From assembly GCF_004804275.1 (NCBI RefSeq), contig NZ_STGI01000011.1, positions 124,001 through 188,000 on the forward strand: 64,000 nucleotides of DNA, written 5' to 3'. The position numbers and the translations under genes were made by a program. Shown piece after piece: positions 30,816 through 40,423 of this stretch (positions within the stretch are counted from its first letter, which is position 1; every line of letters begins with the position of its first letter). This DNA is from Herbaspirillum sp. ST 5-3 (lineage in GTDB: Bacteria; Pseudomonadota; Gammaproteobacteria; Burkholderiales; Burkholderiaceae_D). The notes below the pieces were generated by a model. The model was not told the DNA's origin and did not search any database. It saw only the letters and a list, made by a program, of their open reading frames with translations.

Positions 30816-32480
30816 TCAGCTTGCCGTCGGCGCGAGATGAACATTGCGATGCCCTGCCAGCATCAACAGCGCGTGTTGCGCGGAGCGGGTTTCCTCGTCG
30901 CTGGTCAGCAACCGGCGTACTGCATCATATTTGGTCGCGTAGCGCCGCATGTCTTCCGCGAGGCGGTCGAGCAGGGCCGCCTCACGGGCGAGCAGCATGT
31001 GTGCCGTGTCGGCGTCGTCGACGCGGGCAATCAACTGCCGCAGATGGGGAAGACAGATGACGGAAAGCCCTCCCAACGTGCCTTCCCTGTCTTCCGCGAG
31101 TCGTGCTGCAAGTGACGCTAGCGCCTCCGCTTCTGCTTGGGCGCGCTCACGGCAAAGCACGCAGGCATCCGCGCCGGGCAGGAGTGCTTGCAACGCGGTT
31201 GACAGCGCCTGTGGCGCAAGCGCGGCATCCGCGAAATCACGAAAACGTTCCGAGAAATGCTCAAGCAGCGCCGGATAGCCGCTGCAAATGCCCTGAGTGG
31301 AGGCCAATGCGCCGTATTGCCAAGTATGCAATGCGCAGAATCCACCGCGCTCCGCGTGCCGACGTTGCACCTCTGGCCGAGTGCAGAGTTCGTATTGATA
31401 GTGGCACAGGAACGCGAACTCGGTGTCAACGATGCGCGTGCAAATCTCGCAGGAGCGAAACTGCTGCGACGCATCGGAGGCCGCGACGGTCGCCGCCTCA
31501 TTACGCAGCGAAGCGCCCGGCAGGCTCGCGGCGATCCGCCGCGACAGGGAATCGACGTCCTCCGCCAGCCGCTTCGCATCCGCCCCCGGCGGCAACCCGC
31601 ATAGCACATCGATCACCCGGTCGCAGAGCCGCAGCAGGAATTCACTGCTTTTCTCTTCCAGCAGGAAGCGCACCAGCTCCGCTTCGAGTGCCTCGACGCC
31701 GCTTGCCGCCAGGCGTATCGGATCGACGTCGCGCTTGGCCTGCAGACCGTCGCGCGCGGAGAGCGGGAATATCCTGGGGATGTTGGGGCCGAGCCCGGCG
31801 CGCAATTGTTCCCGCACATGCCCCAGCACCTGCTCGCATTCTTCGGGCGACACCATGTCCTGCTTGTTGACGACAACAAAAACGCGACGCGCCGATGCGC
31901 AAGCCACGCGCAAAATCCGCAACTCCTCGTCAGCAAGCGGGCTATCCATGCTGGTGACGAGCAGGAAGGCATCGGCCTCGGGCAGAAAGTCTTCCGTGGT
32001 GCGGGTATTCTCCGCGATCGATGACCCGAGCCCAGGGGTGTCGACGAAGTAGAAGCCGCGCCGCAGCATCTCGGCAGGCAACCGGATCTCGACCACCGCG
32101 ACGCGCTTGACGTTGCCGGGATTGCGCTGCTGGGTCACGTATTCCGGCAACGCCGCCAGCGGGATGTCGGTCCTGAGAAGATCATGTCCCTGGTAACGGA
32201 TCAGCGCGTGTTCCTTGCTGCCGTAGGTGACGCTGGTGATGACCGAGGTCAGGGGCACGATGCCAGTGGGCAGGCGGTCCATGCCGATGAGCGCATTGAT
32301 CAGGGACGTCTTGCCGCGGCTGAAGCGTCCCACGACCACCAGGTTGAAGCGATCTTCGGCGAGGCGCACGAAGCATTCCCGGATGCGTTGGCGGTTGTCT
32401 TCCGAGGCGGCGAGCAACTGTGCCGAGCGCAGCAGTTCGGCCAGATCAAACTTCGCATGTTCATAGGCTCTCAAATCCAT
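30816..32480 (-). CDS. Dynamin-like GTPase fused to two CxxC/CxxH zinc-type modules
   Basis: 554 residues. The N-terminal dynamin/YjdA-type GTPase has G1 GRFSRGKTS (51-59), an adjacent Thr switch, G3 DTPG (147-150) and G4 NKQD (205-208). Past about residue 340 come two similar metal-binding-like modules: C344-x2-C347 with C382-x2-H385, and C440-x2-C443 with C476-x2-H479, resembling DUF6062. Typical bacterial dynamins instead have a membrane-binding C-terminus. It is third after eno and the MFS gene behind a fluoride riboswitch. The role in fluoride stress is unknown. Confidence 0.8.
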   Translation of the reverse strand: MDLRAYEHAKFDLAELLRSAQLLAASEDNRQRIRECFVRLAEDRFNLVVVGRFSRGKTSLINALIGMDRLPTGIVPLTSVITSVTYGSKEHALIRYQGHDLLRTDIPLAALPEYVTQQRNPGNVKRVAVVEIRLPAEMLRRGFYFVDTPGLGSSIAENTRTTEDFLPEADAFLLVTSMDSPLADEELRILRVACASARRVFVVVNKQDMVSPEECEQVLGHVREQLRAGLGPNIPRIFPLSARDGLQAKRDVDPIRLAASGVEALEAELVRFLLEEKSSEFLLRLCDRVIDVLCGLPPGADAKRLAEDVDSLSRRIAASLPGASLRNEAATVAASDASQQFRSCEICTRIVDTEFAFLCHYQYELCTRPEVQRRHAERGGFCALHTWQYGALASTQGICSGYPALLEHFSERFRDFADAALAPQALSTALQALLPGADACVLCRERAQAEAEALASLAARLAEDREGTLGGLSVICLPHLRQLIARVDDADTAHMLLAREAALLDRLAEDMRRYATKYDAVRRLLTSDEETRSAQHALLMLAGHRNVHLAPTAS

Positions 32481-32525
32481 CGCGATACTCCACCTCGTCC
32501 GCAGCGTCGGCCATCCCCCATCGCA

Positions 32526-33707
32526 TCAACGTCTCTCCCCCTGCTTGCGCACGATGAAGAACAGTGGGAGAGCGGCCAGTTGCAACACCATGCAGAACCC
32601 GATCGTCGCCGCCAGCGAGCGGTCGTACAGAATGCCGATCAGCGCGCTGCCGATGAACCAGCACACGCCGTAGCCGGCAGTAAACAAGCCGTAAGCGGAT
32701 GCGCGATGCTGGCGCGCCACCATCGGCGCGACCGCCGCCGGCACGATCGATTCATGCACGCCCATGCCGATTCCCCACAGGGCGGCGCCAAGTAGCGCAG
32801 TCCAAAAGCCGCCCAGGAATACCAACGGTGCAAACAGGGCGGCGATGATCGTCAAGGGAATCAGGATCGCAATGCCGAAGCGATCGAACAGCCGCCCGAG
32901 CACGAGCGAGCCGGTGCCACTTACCGCCATCGCGACCGCATAGGCAATGGGCACCCACTGCGGCGGCACCGACGACGCCTTTTGAAAGTGGTAGGCGATC
33001 AGCGGGAAATCGGCGAACCCCGCGGCCACCAGCCCAGCACCGGCGAGGTAGATCCAGAACACGCGCGGGAACTTCTGCCCTTTCACGTCGGGTATGGCGA
33101 TGTCCGCTTCCATGTTTTCCGGGTGCGGATACAGGTGCCGGGCGACTAGCAGCAGGCACAGGCAGACCACGCCGGGCAACAGCAGCGCAGCAAATGCGAG
33201 GCGATAGTCGCCGCGCTGTGCCAACACGCCGGCCACCGCGAGCGGGCCGAACAGCGCGCCGAACTGGTCCAGCGCCTCATGCGCGCCGAACGCCTTGCCG
33301 TAGCCGATTTCCTGCGCCGCATGCGACAGCATCGTGTCGCGCGGCGGGTTGCGGATTGCCTTGCCGACGCGTTCGAGGATGATCAGCACCGCCGCCGTCT
33401 GCCAGCTGTCGGCCAGCGCCAGCGCCGGCACCGCCAGCATCTGCACGATATAGCCGGCGATCGTGATCGGCCAGAATTGCCCGGTGCGATCGGCCATGCT
33501 GCCCGACACCAGGCGCAAGCCATAGCCGAGTAATTCGCCAAAGCCGGTGACGACGCCGACTGCGGTGGCGCTGGCTGCCAGCAGCGCGAGATACGGGCCG
33601 AGAATGCTGCGCGAGCCCTCATAGGTGAAATCGGCAAAGAAGCTCAGCACGCCGATCATGATGACGAATTTCCATGCCGCGTTATTTTTCGTAGTGGCTT
33701 GTTGCAT
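32526..33707 (-). CDS. MFS transporter of the fluoride island
   Basis: 393 residues, about 12 membrane segments, start at 33707 (GAGGG upstream) only 14 bases past the eno stop. The MFS signature in the first loop (LRLVSGSMADRTGQFW) and a repeat in the second half (GRLFDRFG) are clear. RVGKAIRNPPRDTMLSHAA in the N-half matches a bacterial group found in stress loci. The substrate is not predictable. It is cotranscribed with enolase behind a fluoride riboswitch. Confidence 0.85.
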   Translation of the reverse strand: MQQATTKNNAAWKFVIMIGVLSFFADFTYEGSRSILGPYLALLAASATAVGVVTGFGELLGYGLRLVSGSMADRTGQFWPITIAGYIVQMLAVPALALADSWQTAAVLIILERVGKAIRNPPRDTMLSHAAQEIGYGKAFGAHEALDQFGALFGPLAVAGVLAQRGDYRLAFAALLLPGVVCLCLLLVARHLYPHPENMEADIAIPDVKGQKFPRVFWIYLAGAGLVAAGFADFPLIAYHFQKASSVPPQWVPIAYAVAMAVSGTGSLVLGRLFDRFGIAILIPLTIIAALFAPLVFLGGFWTALLGAALWGIGMGVHESIVPAAVAPMVARQHRASAYGLFTAGYGVCWFIGSALIGILYDRSLAATIGFCMVLQLAALPLFFIVRKQGERR

Positions 33708-33720
33708 GATGGTGCCCTCA

Positions 33721-35049
<1,329 letters not shown>

Positions 35050-35232
35050 TCAAAAGGGGCTTTACGTCGGCTACATGTCACGATGCAGGAAGAACCGACA
35101 GGGCGGACGACCGGCACCGATCGCGCAGGCCGGGCAATGCGCGGTACGCACAACGTTCAACGGGGGAAGGGATTTTCATGAAGCCAGGGTTGCAGAGCGT
35201 GCGAAACCTGGATAGGGGGAAACAATACATGC

Positions 35233-35314
35233 ATGCCTACCATTTCCCGGTCCAGGAACTTGTAGGCATCATCAGCCGGGCTAGCCGGCGCTCAGGGAAG
35301 GAATGCCATCTCCC
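35233..35314 (-). promoter_or_regulatory. Fluoride riboswitch of the eno-MFS-GTPase unit
   Basis: Minus-strand GGGAGATGGCATTCCTTCCC, TGAGCGCCGGC, a hairpin and GGCTGATGATGCCTACA form the aptamer (35261-35314). ATGCCTAC at 35233-35240 is complementary to its 3' end (35262-35269), the same switch design as at clcF. It lies about 195 bases before the eno ATG. Confidence 0.9.
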
Positions 35315-35479
35315 ACTGCTCACATTTACTAAAGGTTGAGCGTCTTCATGCAGATTTGTTCCTTAAATAGCGAATAACCGGCGTAACATGGAGAACTAAT
35401 GTGTTTCGGTTTGGAACGTTCTGTCGCGGGCAAATTTCCTATACTTCTGACGGAGGCTGTCCTCCTTGAAGGAGCTGCC

Positions 35480-35803
35480 ATGAAAGGCTTTCAACTCGAG
35501 TTCTTTATGGAACAGAACAAGCGTCACCACCATCAGGGATTATGGGAATGGCTGCTTGAGGCAGCCCGCTCGCATGGCATTCGCGGCGCGACCGTGTTCA
35601 TGGGGGCCATGGGATATGGGCATCACCGCCGCATCCATTCCGCGCACTTCTTCGAATTGGCGGATCAGCCGGTGGAAGTGACCATGGTGGTGACCGAAGA
35701 AGAAGCAGACCGCTTGTTTGCGCTACTGAACGAAGAAAAGGTGCACCTGTTCTTCGTCAAGTTGCCGGTGGAGTTTGGCACCATCGGCGAGGTAGGGGCA
35801 TAG
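35480..35803 (+). CDS. DUF190 PII-like protein
   Basis: 107 residues from the ATG at 35480 (GAAGGAG upstream). The family is clear: FMEQNKRHHHQGLWEWLLEA, IRGATVFMGAMGYGHHRRIH, FFELADQPVEVTMVVTEEEA. These PII-like trimers are often encoded near crcB and may sense nucleotides or ions. The gene stands between the enolase unit (opposite strand) and the long plus-strand unit, with no riboswitch directly ahead of it on its own strand. Confidence 0.85.
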   Translation: MKGFQLEFFMEQNKRHHHQGLWEWLLEAARSHGIRGATVFMGAMGYGHHRRIHSAHFFELADQPVEVTMVVTEEEADRLFALLNEEKVHLFFVKLPVEFGTIGEVGA

Positions 35804-35924
35804 AATGGAGACGGCTTGACCGGACAGGACCGCACCGTCACGACCTGATTCTTTTTACGTGGCAAGCAGGTTGCAGAAGCTTGGTGGCTTGAATCTCCTT
35901 ATCCCGGCGCATATGATGATGTTC

Positions 35925-35992
35925 AAGGAGATGGCATTCTCCTCGAACCGCCTTGATGGCTGATGATGCCTGCAGACCGCCCGACACGGGCG
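35925..35992 (+). promoter_or_regulatory. Fluoride riboswitch of the plus-strand stress operon
   Basis: AAGGAGATGGCATTCTCC, TCGAACCGCC, a short stem and GGCTGATGATGCCTGCAG form the aptamer (35925-35975). A CGCCCG-ACA-CGGGCG hairpin (35978-35992) directly follows and could act as the expression platform. It lies about 95 bases before the HIT gene, so the whole downstream run is probably fluoride-induced. Confidence 0.9.
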
Positions 35993-36085
35993 CTGTGGGC
36001 GTTCGGCTCCTTTCCCCCGTTCTCCCAGAGTGTCCCGCGTGGCCTGTTATCGCTAGTAAGCAGTAGGTCCATGAGGAGTCATGCT

Positions 36086-36466
36086 GTGGAATCGACGACC
36101 CCGCCTTGTCCGTTTTGCGCCATCAGTGACGCCGTATTTCTGCTCAACCAGCATGTCCATGCACGCTGGGACCTGCACCCGGTCACGCCCGCGCACGCGC
36201 TACTCGTTCCAAACCGCCATGTCGCCAGCTTTTTCGATACCACCGACGACGAGCGCGCTGCCTTGCTGCAATTGCTCAAGGAGGCGAAAGCCTTGCTGGA
36301 TGACCGCCATGCGCCCGCCGGCTACAACATCGGCATCAACATCGGCGAAGCCGCGGGCCAGACCATTCCGCATGCGCACGTTCATTTGATTCCGCGCTAC
36401 CACGGCGATGTAGAAAATCCGCGCGGCGGCGTGCGCGGCGTAATCCCGGCGCGACAATCCTACTGA
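36086..36466 (+). CDS. HIT-family nucleotide hydrolase
   Basis: About 126 residues from the GTG at 36086 (AGGAGT six bases upstream); an ATG at 36071 is the alternative. CPFC begins the HIT domain and HAHVHLIPR is the His triad that carries the nucleotidyl intermediate. HIT enzymes hydrolyse dinucleoside polyphosphates or AMP-linked compounds, some of which are phosphorofluoridate-type substrates in vitro. It is the first gene after the fourth fluoride riboswitch. Confidence 0.85.
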   Translation: MESTTPPCPFCAISDAVFLLNQHVHARWDLHPVTPAHALLVPNRHVASFFDTTDDERAALLQLLKEAKALLDDRHAPAGYNIGINIGEAAGQTIPHAHVHLIPRYHGDVENPRGGVRGVIPARQSY

Positions 36467-36506
36467 GGCAGACAACGAACAATAACCGGCGCGAGAGGAG
36501 AACCCC

Positions 36507-37724
36507 ATGACCAACGTATGGATGCTTGCCGCTCTATGGCTTGGCTTGGCGCTCATCGCCACGCTGTTGTCGATCTGGCTGCGCATCGCCACGGCGCTGT
36601 CCGAGATCGTGGTGGGGACCGTCGCGCAACTGTTCATCGGTGCGCTGATCGGCGGCGCTGTGCTGGGAACCGATGAATCCTGGATCAGGTTTCTGTCCGG
36701 CACCGGTGCCATCGTACTGACCTTCCTGGCAGGCGCCGAGCTCGATCCGGCGGTATTTCGCAGCAAATGGAAGGAGGCGTCCGCGATCGGCCTGATCGGC
36801 TTTTTCGCGCCATTTTTGGGATGCGCCGCAGTGGCCTATTATCTGCTCGGCTGGAACTCTCCCGCCAGTTGGCTGGCCGGCGTCGCCCTGTCCACCACCT
36901 CGGTGGCGGTGGTGTACGCAGTAATGCTCGAATTCGGGCTCAACAAGACCGATTACGGCAAGACCGTGCTGGCCGCGTGCTTCATCAACGACCTCGGTAC
37001 CGTGCTGGCACTCGGTTTCATCTTTTCGCCGTTCACGATGAAGACGCTGGTGTTCTTTGGTGTCAGCATTCTCGTGTTTGCGATCCTGCCCTGGCTGACG
37101 CTGCGCTTTTTCCGGCGCTATGGCGACCGGCCGTCCGAACTGGAGGCGAAATACCTGTTGCTGATCCTGTTTGCGCTGGGCGCGCTGGCGAGCTGGGCCG
37201 ACAGCGAAGCGGTCTTGCCTGCCTACGTGATCGGCATGGTGCTGGCGGGCACCGTCGGCAAGGACCATGCGCTGATCCGACGCCTGCGCACGCTGACCTT
37301 CGGCCTGCTGACGCCGTTCTATTTCATCCGCGCCGGGTCGTTCGTTTCGGTGCCGGCGCTGGTCGCCGCACCGGCCGCCTTCTTCGTGCTGTTCCTGGCC
37401 AAGATGGCGACCAAGTTCGTCGGCGTCTATCCGGTGACGCAACTCTACAAGACGCCGAGGAAAGAGGCGATGTACACGACTCTTCTGATGTCGACCGGAC
37501 TGACCTTCGGCAGCATCTCGGCGCTGTTCGGCCTGTCGCACGGCGTGATCGACCAGACGCAATACTCGTATCTGGTGGCGACCGTTATCGGCAGCGCGGT
37601 GATCCCGACCCTGATCGCCAACGCGTTTTTCCTGCCGCACCATCTGTTGCGTCCGCTTGACGCGACGCCGGCAGAAGCACCGGCCTCCGCGGCCGGGGCC
37701 GCGCAACTCTCCGAGTCGAAATAG
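36507..37724 (+). CDS. CPA2-type cation:proton antiporter of the fluoride operon
   Basis: 405 residues, about 12-13 membrane segments. The two-half fold is clear: GAELDPAVFRSKWKEA, LSTTSVAVVYAVMLEFGLNK and FINDLGTVLALGF with the ND pair typical of Na+/H+ exchangers. GAGAGGAGAACCCC precedes the ATG. It probably restores pH or cation balance when fluoride brings protons into the cell. It is distinct from the Kef-like gene at 18384-19589. Confidence 0.85.
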   Translation: MTNVWMLAALWLGLALIATLLSIWLRIATALSEIVVGTVAQLFIGALIGGAVLGTDESWIRFLSGTGAIVLTFLAGAELDPAVFRSKWKEASAIGLIGFFAPFLGCAAVAYYLLGWNSPASWLAGVALSTTSVAVVYAVMLEFGLNKTDYGKTVLAACFINDLGTVLALGFIFSPFTMKTLVFFGVSILVFAILPWLTLRFFRRYGDRPSELEAKYLLLILFALGALASWADSEAVLPAYVIGMVLAGTVGKDHALIRRLRTLTFGLLTPFYFIRAGSFVSVPALVAAPAAFFVLFLAKMATKFVGVYPVTQLYKTPRKEAMYTTLLMSTGLTFGSISALFGLSHGVIDQTQYSYLVATVIGSAVIPTLIANAFFLPHHLLRPLDATPAEAPASAAGAAQLSESK

Positions 37725-37739
37725 GAAAGGAGACAGGCG

Positions 37740-38207
37740 ATGTTCAAGCGCATCCTGATTGCCTACGATGGCTCGCAGCCGGCGGAAAAGGCGTTTCACA
37801 CGGCGCTGAGCCTGGCGGCGAAGTATCAGGCGAGCCTGCAGGTGCTGTCGCTGGGGCGCCCGCTGGAGCGTTTTGCCGGCGAGTTTGAACTGATGCTGGC
37901 GCAGATGGCGCCGACGGAATTCACCCCGGACGCGGAAATGGACGCGGTGGCAAGACATGCGCAAGAACGTTATCAGCAACGGTTCATGCTGCTGCGGGAA
38001 CGCGCGGCGCAATCCGGTGTCGTTCCCGAATTCCAGGTGTTGATTGGCGACCCGGCCGAGCAGATCGTCCGCACGGCCGACGAGAAGGCGATCGACCTGG
38101 TCCTGCTCGGCCATCGGGGCAATGCGCTGTTCGAGCGCTGGTTGCTGGGATCGGTGGCAAAAGCGGTCATCGCGCATGCGAAGTGCACGGTACTGGTCGT
38201 CCGATAG
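37740..38207 (+). CDS. Universal stress protein A
   Basis: 155 residues. The USP fold is seen in FKRILIAYDGSQPAEKAF at the start, and in LLGHRGNALFERWLLGSVAK with the ATP-binding G-x2-G-x9-G(S/T) pattern near 125-140. It follows the antiporter by 15 bases. Its neighbour is a close paralog. Typical role: ATP-binding stress factor with no defined reaction. Confidence 0.88.
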   Translation: MFKRILIAYDGSQPAEKAFHTALSLAAKYQASLQVLSLGRPLERFAGEFELMLAQMAPTEFTPDAEMDAVARHAQERYQQRFMLLRERAAQSGVVPEFQVLIGDPAEQIVRTADEKAIDLVLLGHRGNALFERWLLGSVAKAVIAHAKCTVLVVR

Positions 38208-38225
38208 CAGAAAAGGAGGGATGCC

Positions 38226-38642
38226 ATGTTCAACCGTATCCTGATTGCCTACGACGGTTCCGAACCGGCGGACAAGGCGTTCGATTATGCCGTCGATCTG
38301 GCGGCCAAGTACCAGGCGTCCCTAGAGGTGCTGGCGATCGCCCGTCCGCCCGACTTTGCGGAAGACGTCGAAACGGAAGCGCTGCTGGAAAAGACGCAGG
38401 AACATTTCCAGGATCAATTCGCGCAATTGCGCGCGCGCGCCGCCCGCGGCGGCGTCACGCCCGAATTCAACGTCGTGGTCGGCCATCCGGCGGAACAGAT
38501 CGTGAAGGAAGCCGAACAGAAAGCGATCGACCTGATCGTGGTCGGCCATCGCGGCAAGGGCTTGTTCGAACGCTGGCTGCTCGGTTCCGTGGCGCGCGTC
38601 GTCATCGCCTATGCGCACTGCGCGGTGATGGTGGTGCGGTGA
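38226..38642 (+). CDS. Universal stress protein A, second copy
   Basis: 138 residues, closely similar to the preceding gene (FNRILIAYDGSEPADKAF; VGHRGKGLFERWLLGSVARV). AAGGAGGGATGCC gives a strong ribosome-binding site. The tandem pair probably arose by duplication within the island. The second copy is 17 residues shorter, mostly in the central region. Confidence 0.88.
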   Translation: MFNRILIAYDGSEPADKAFDYAVDLAAKYQASLEVLAIARPPDFAEDVETEALLEKTQEHFQDQFAQLRARAARGGVTPEFNVVVGHPAEQIVKEAEQKAIDLIVVGHRGKGLFERWLLGSVARVVIAYAHCAVMVVR

Positions 38643-38681
38643 GCGGCGCGAGGGCCTGCTGTGACAAGGAAGTCGACGGGC

Positions 38682-39098
38682 ATGAACGAAGTGTTTTGCA
38701 TGCATTGTTTCGCGTTGCTGCCGGCGCAGACGATCATCTGTCCGGTATGCAACCGCGCGGCGGAGGACACAGATGTGGGCGACTACCGGGAAAAGCTGGT
38801 GAACGCCTTGCATCATCCTCTGGCGGAGGTGCGCATGCGCGCGATCATTGCCCTCGGCCTGCGGCACGACAAGCCGGCCGCCGATGCACTGGTTGCCTGC
38901 GCATTGCGCAATCCGGTCGATGTGGTCGAGGGTTTGCAGATCATCGATGCGCTCAAGATCCTCGACGACGGCAAGCCACGCATGATGGCGTTGCACTACC
39001 TGTTCGTGCGTCATCCCGCGAGCGCAGTCAAGCAGGCGGCGCTGGCCGCCATCAACAATGTTTTACCGCGCGACGCAGAAGAATGGTCGAACCAGTGA
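38682..39098 (+). CDS. Zinc-ribbon plus HEAT-repeat protein
   Basis: About 138 residues from the ATG at 38682; a GTG at 38661 is also possible. CMHC and CPVC, 12 residues apart, form a four-Cys ribbon, followed by HEAT-type helices (HHPLAEVRMRAIIALGL; VVEGLQIIDALKIL; HPASAVKQAALAAI). HEAT units make protein contacts. No enzyme motif is seen. Its partner may be one of the other Cys/His-rich or ATPase proteins in this operon. Confidence 0.7.
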   Translation: MNEVFCMHCFALLPAQTIICPVCNRAAEDTDVGDYREKLVNALHHPLAEVRMRAIIALGLRHDKPAADALVACALRNPVDVVEGLQIIDALKILDDGKPRMMALHYLFVRHPASAVKQAALAAINNVLPRDAEEWSNQ

Positions 39099-39122
39099 TG
39101 CTATCACTGAAGAGGAATGGCA

Positions 39123-39593
39123 ATGATCGACATCGATATCCCCGGCTATCGGCATCTCAGCCTGTCGCACCTGGTGGTCGACTTCAACGGCACGCTCGCC
39201 TATGACGGCACGTTGTGTGAAGGCGTGAAGCCGCAATTGACCGAACTGGCGACACTGCTCACGGTTCATGTGGTCACCGGCAACACCTACGGCACCGCGG
39301 ACGATGAATTGCGCGGCAGCCCTTGCCAGATCGTGCTGCTGCCACCGGAAGGACAGGCGCAGGCCAAGCGCGACATCGTGCAGCGGCTTGGGGCCGATGT
39401 GACGGTTGCCATCGGCAACGGCCGCAACGATACGCAGATGATGCAGCTGGCGATGGTCGCCATCGCGGTGATCGGCGCTGAGGGTGCCGCGTTTCAAACA
39501 CTGGCTGCGGCGGATGTGGTGACCAACAATATCCATGCCGCGCTCGGGATGCTGCAGCACCATCAGCGATTGATCGCAACGCTACGATCGTGA
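39123..39593 (+). CDS. HAD-family phosphatase, soluble P-type-ATPase-like
   Basis: About 156 residues (ATG at 39123; another at 39117). HAD motif I reads DFNGTLAYDG: the first Asp is kept but the second position is Asn, as in a small group annotated as soluble P-type ATPase-like. VTGNTYG is motif II and GNGRNDTQMM motif IV. There is no cap domain. The substrate is unknown. Fluoride complexes mimic phosphate in HAD enzymes, so a link to fluoride damage is possible but speculative. Confidence 0.75.
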   Translation: MIDIDIPGYRHLSLSHLVVDFNGTLAYDGTLCEGVKPQLTELATLLTVHVVTGNTYGTADDELRGSPCQIVLLPPEGQAQAKRDIVQRLGADVTVAIGNGRNDTQMMQLAMVAIAVIGAEGAAFQTLAAADVVTNNIHAALGMLQHHQRLIATLRS

Positions 39594-39649
39594 CCTTGCC
39601 GTTCGCATCCGCGCGCGGGCTGCAAGAAAGGCAAACAACGAGGGCATGC

Positions 39650-40393
39650 ATGATGGAATTTTCCGCAAGCCGTTCCGCCTCGCCGGACCGTGCCATCCCA
39701 CCGCGCGGCGAGCCGCTATCCGATGGCGAAGTGGGCTTTCTCTGGTGGTTCATCCAAGGCGGCATCATGGATTCGGAAGTGCGCGCGCATCTGCATCGCG
39801 GCTGGGGGCTGTGTCCCCGTCACAGTTTCGCTTTTCTTGCCGTCAATGCCGCCTTCTGCCACCACTACTTGCACGGGCCAGCCGTGCTGTATGCGGATCT
39901 GATGACGCGCGCACGCGACGCCTTCGCCTTGTCGGGTCCGCTGCACGAGACGCGTCTGCAGCATCGTCTGCGCGAGTCCGGCCCCTGCCACATATGCAAT
40001 CAGGGTCTGGGGCCGGCCTCGGCCGGATTTGCCAGTCCGGAGCACCTGGTCATCGGGCGCAATACCGACAATATCCTCGGATTCTTGCGTGAAACCCAGC
40101 CGTTCTGGATGCCGGCACTCTGCGGACGCTGCAGCGGCACCGCAGCCGCGCCGCGCTGCCGGCCGCACCTCGTGGAGGAACTTGCCGAAGGAACGCTGCG
40201 CGATCTGGCGCGGCAGCGCGCCCTGGTGGAAAACATCACGCGCCATCTGCTGAATTACGAGCAGTCATTCCGCTGGGAGTTCAACGGCACCGATACGCTC
40301 GAAGACCGCGGCGCGCTGGTCGGCGCGGTCGGTTGGTGCAGTGGCTGGGAGGCGTTGCTGCATGTTATTTCCGACCAGGCAGTCACGCACTGA
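39650..40393 (+). CDS. Cys/His-rich protein, DUF6062-like
   Basis: 247 residues. Pairs at C55-x2-H58 (GLCPRH), C113-x2-C116 (CHIC), C158-x2-C161 (CGRC) and C170-x2-H173 mirror the CxxC/CxxH modules at the C-terminus of the GTPase at 30816-32480, including the preceding Asp/Glu-rich helix before G-x-C-x2-H. It may be a metal-binding partner or a split form of that domain. The start could also be 39653. Confidence 0.65.
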   Translation: MMEFSASRSASPDRAIPPRGEPLSDGEVGFLWWFIQGGIMDSEVRAHLHRGWGLCPRHSFAFLAVNAAFCHHYLHGPAVLYADLMTRARDAFALSGPLHETRLQHRLRESGPCHICNQGLGPASAGFASPEHLVIGRNTDNILGFLRETQPFWMPALCGRCSGTAAAPRCRPHLVEELAEGTLRDLARQRALVENITRHLLNYEQSFRWEFNGTDTLEDRGALVGAVGWCSGWEALLHVISDQAVTH

Positions 40394-40423
40394 CGCGTCT
40401 CCAATGCAGAGGGCCCCCGCGAC

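Noticed and set aside
35399..35479. Longer start for the DUF190 gene
   Set aside because: The family starts at MKGFQLEFF, directly after GAAGGAG.
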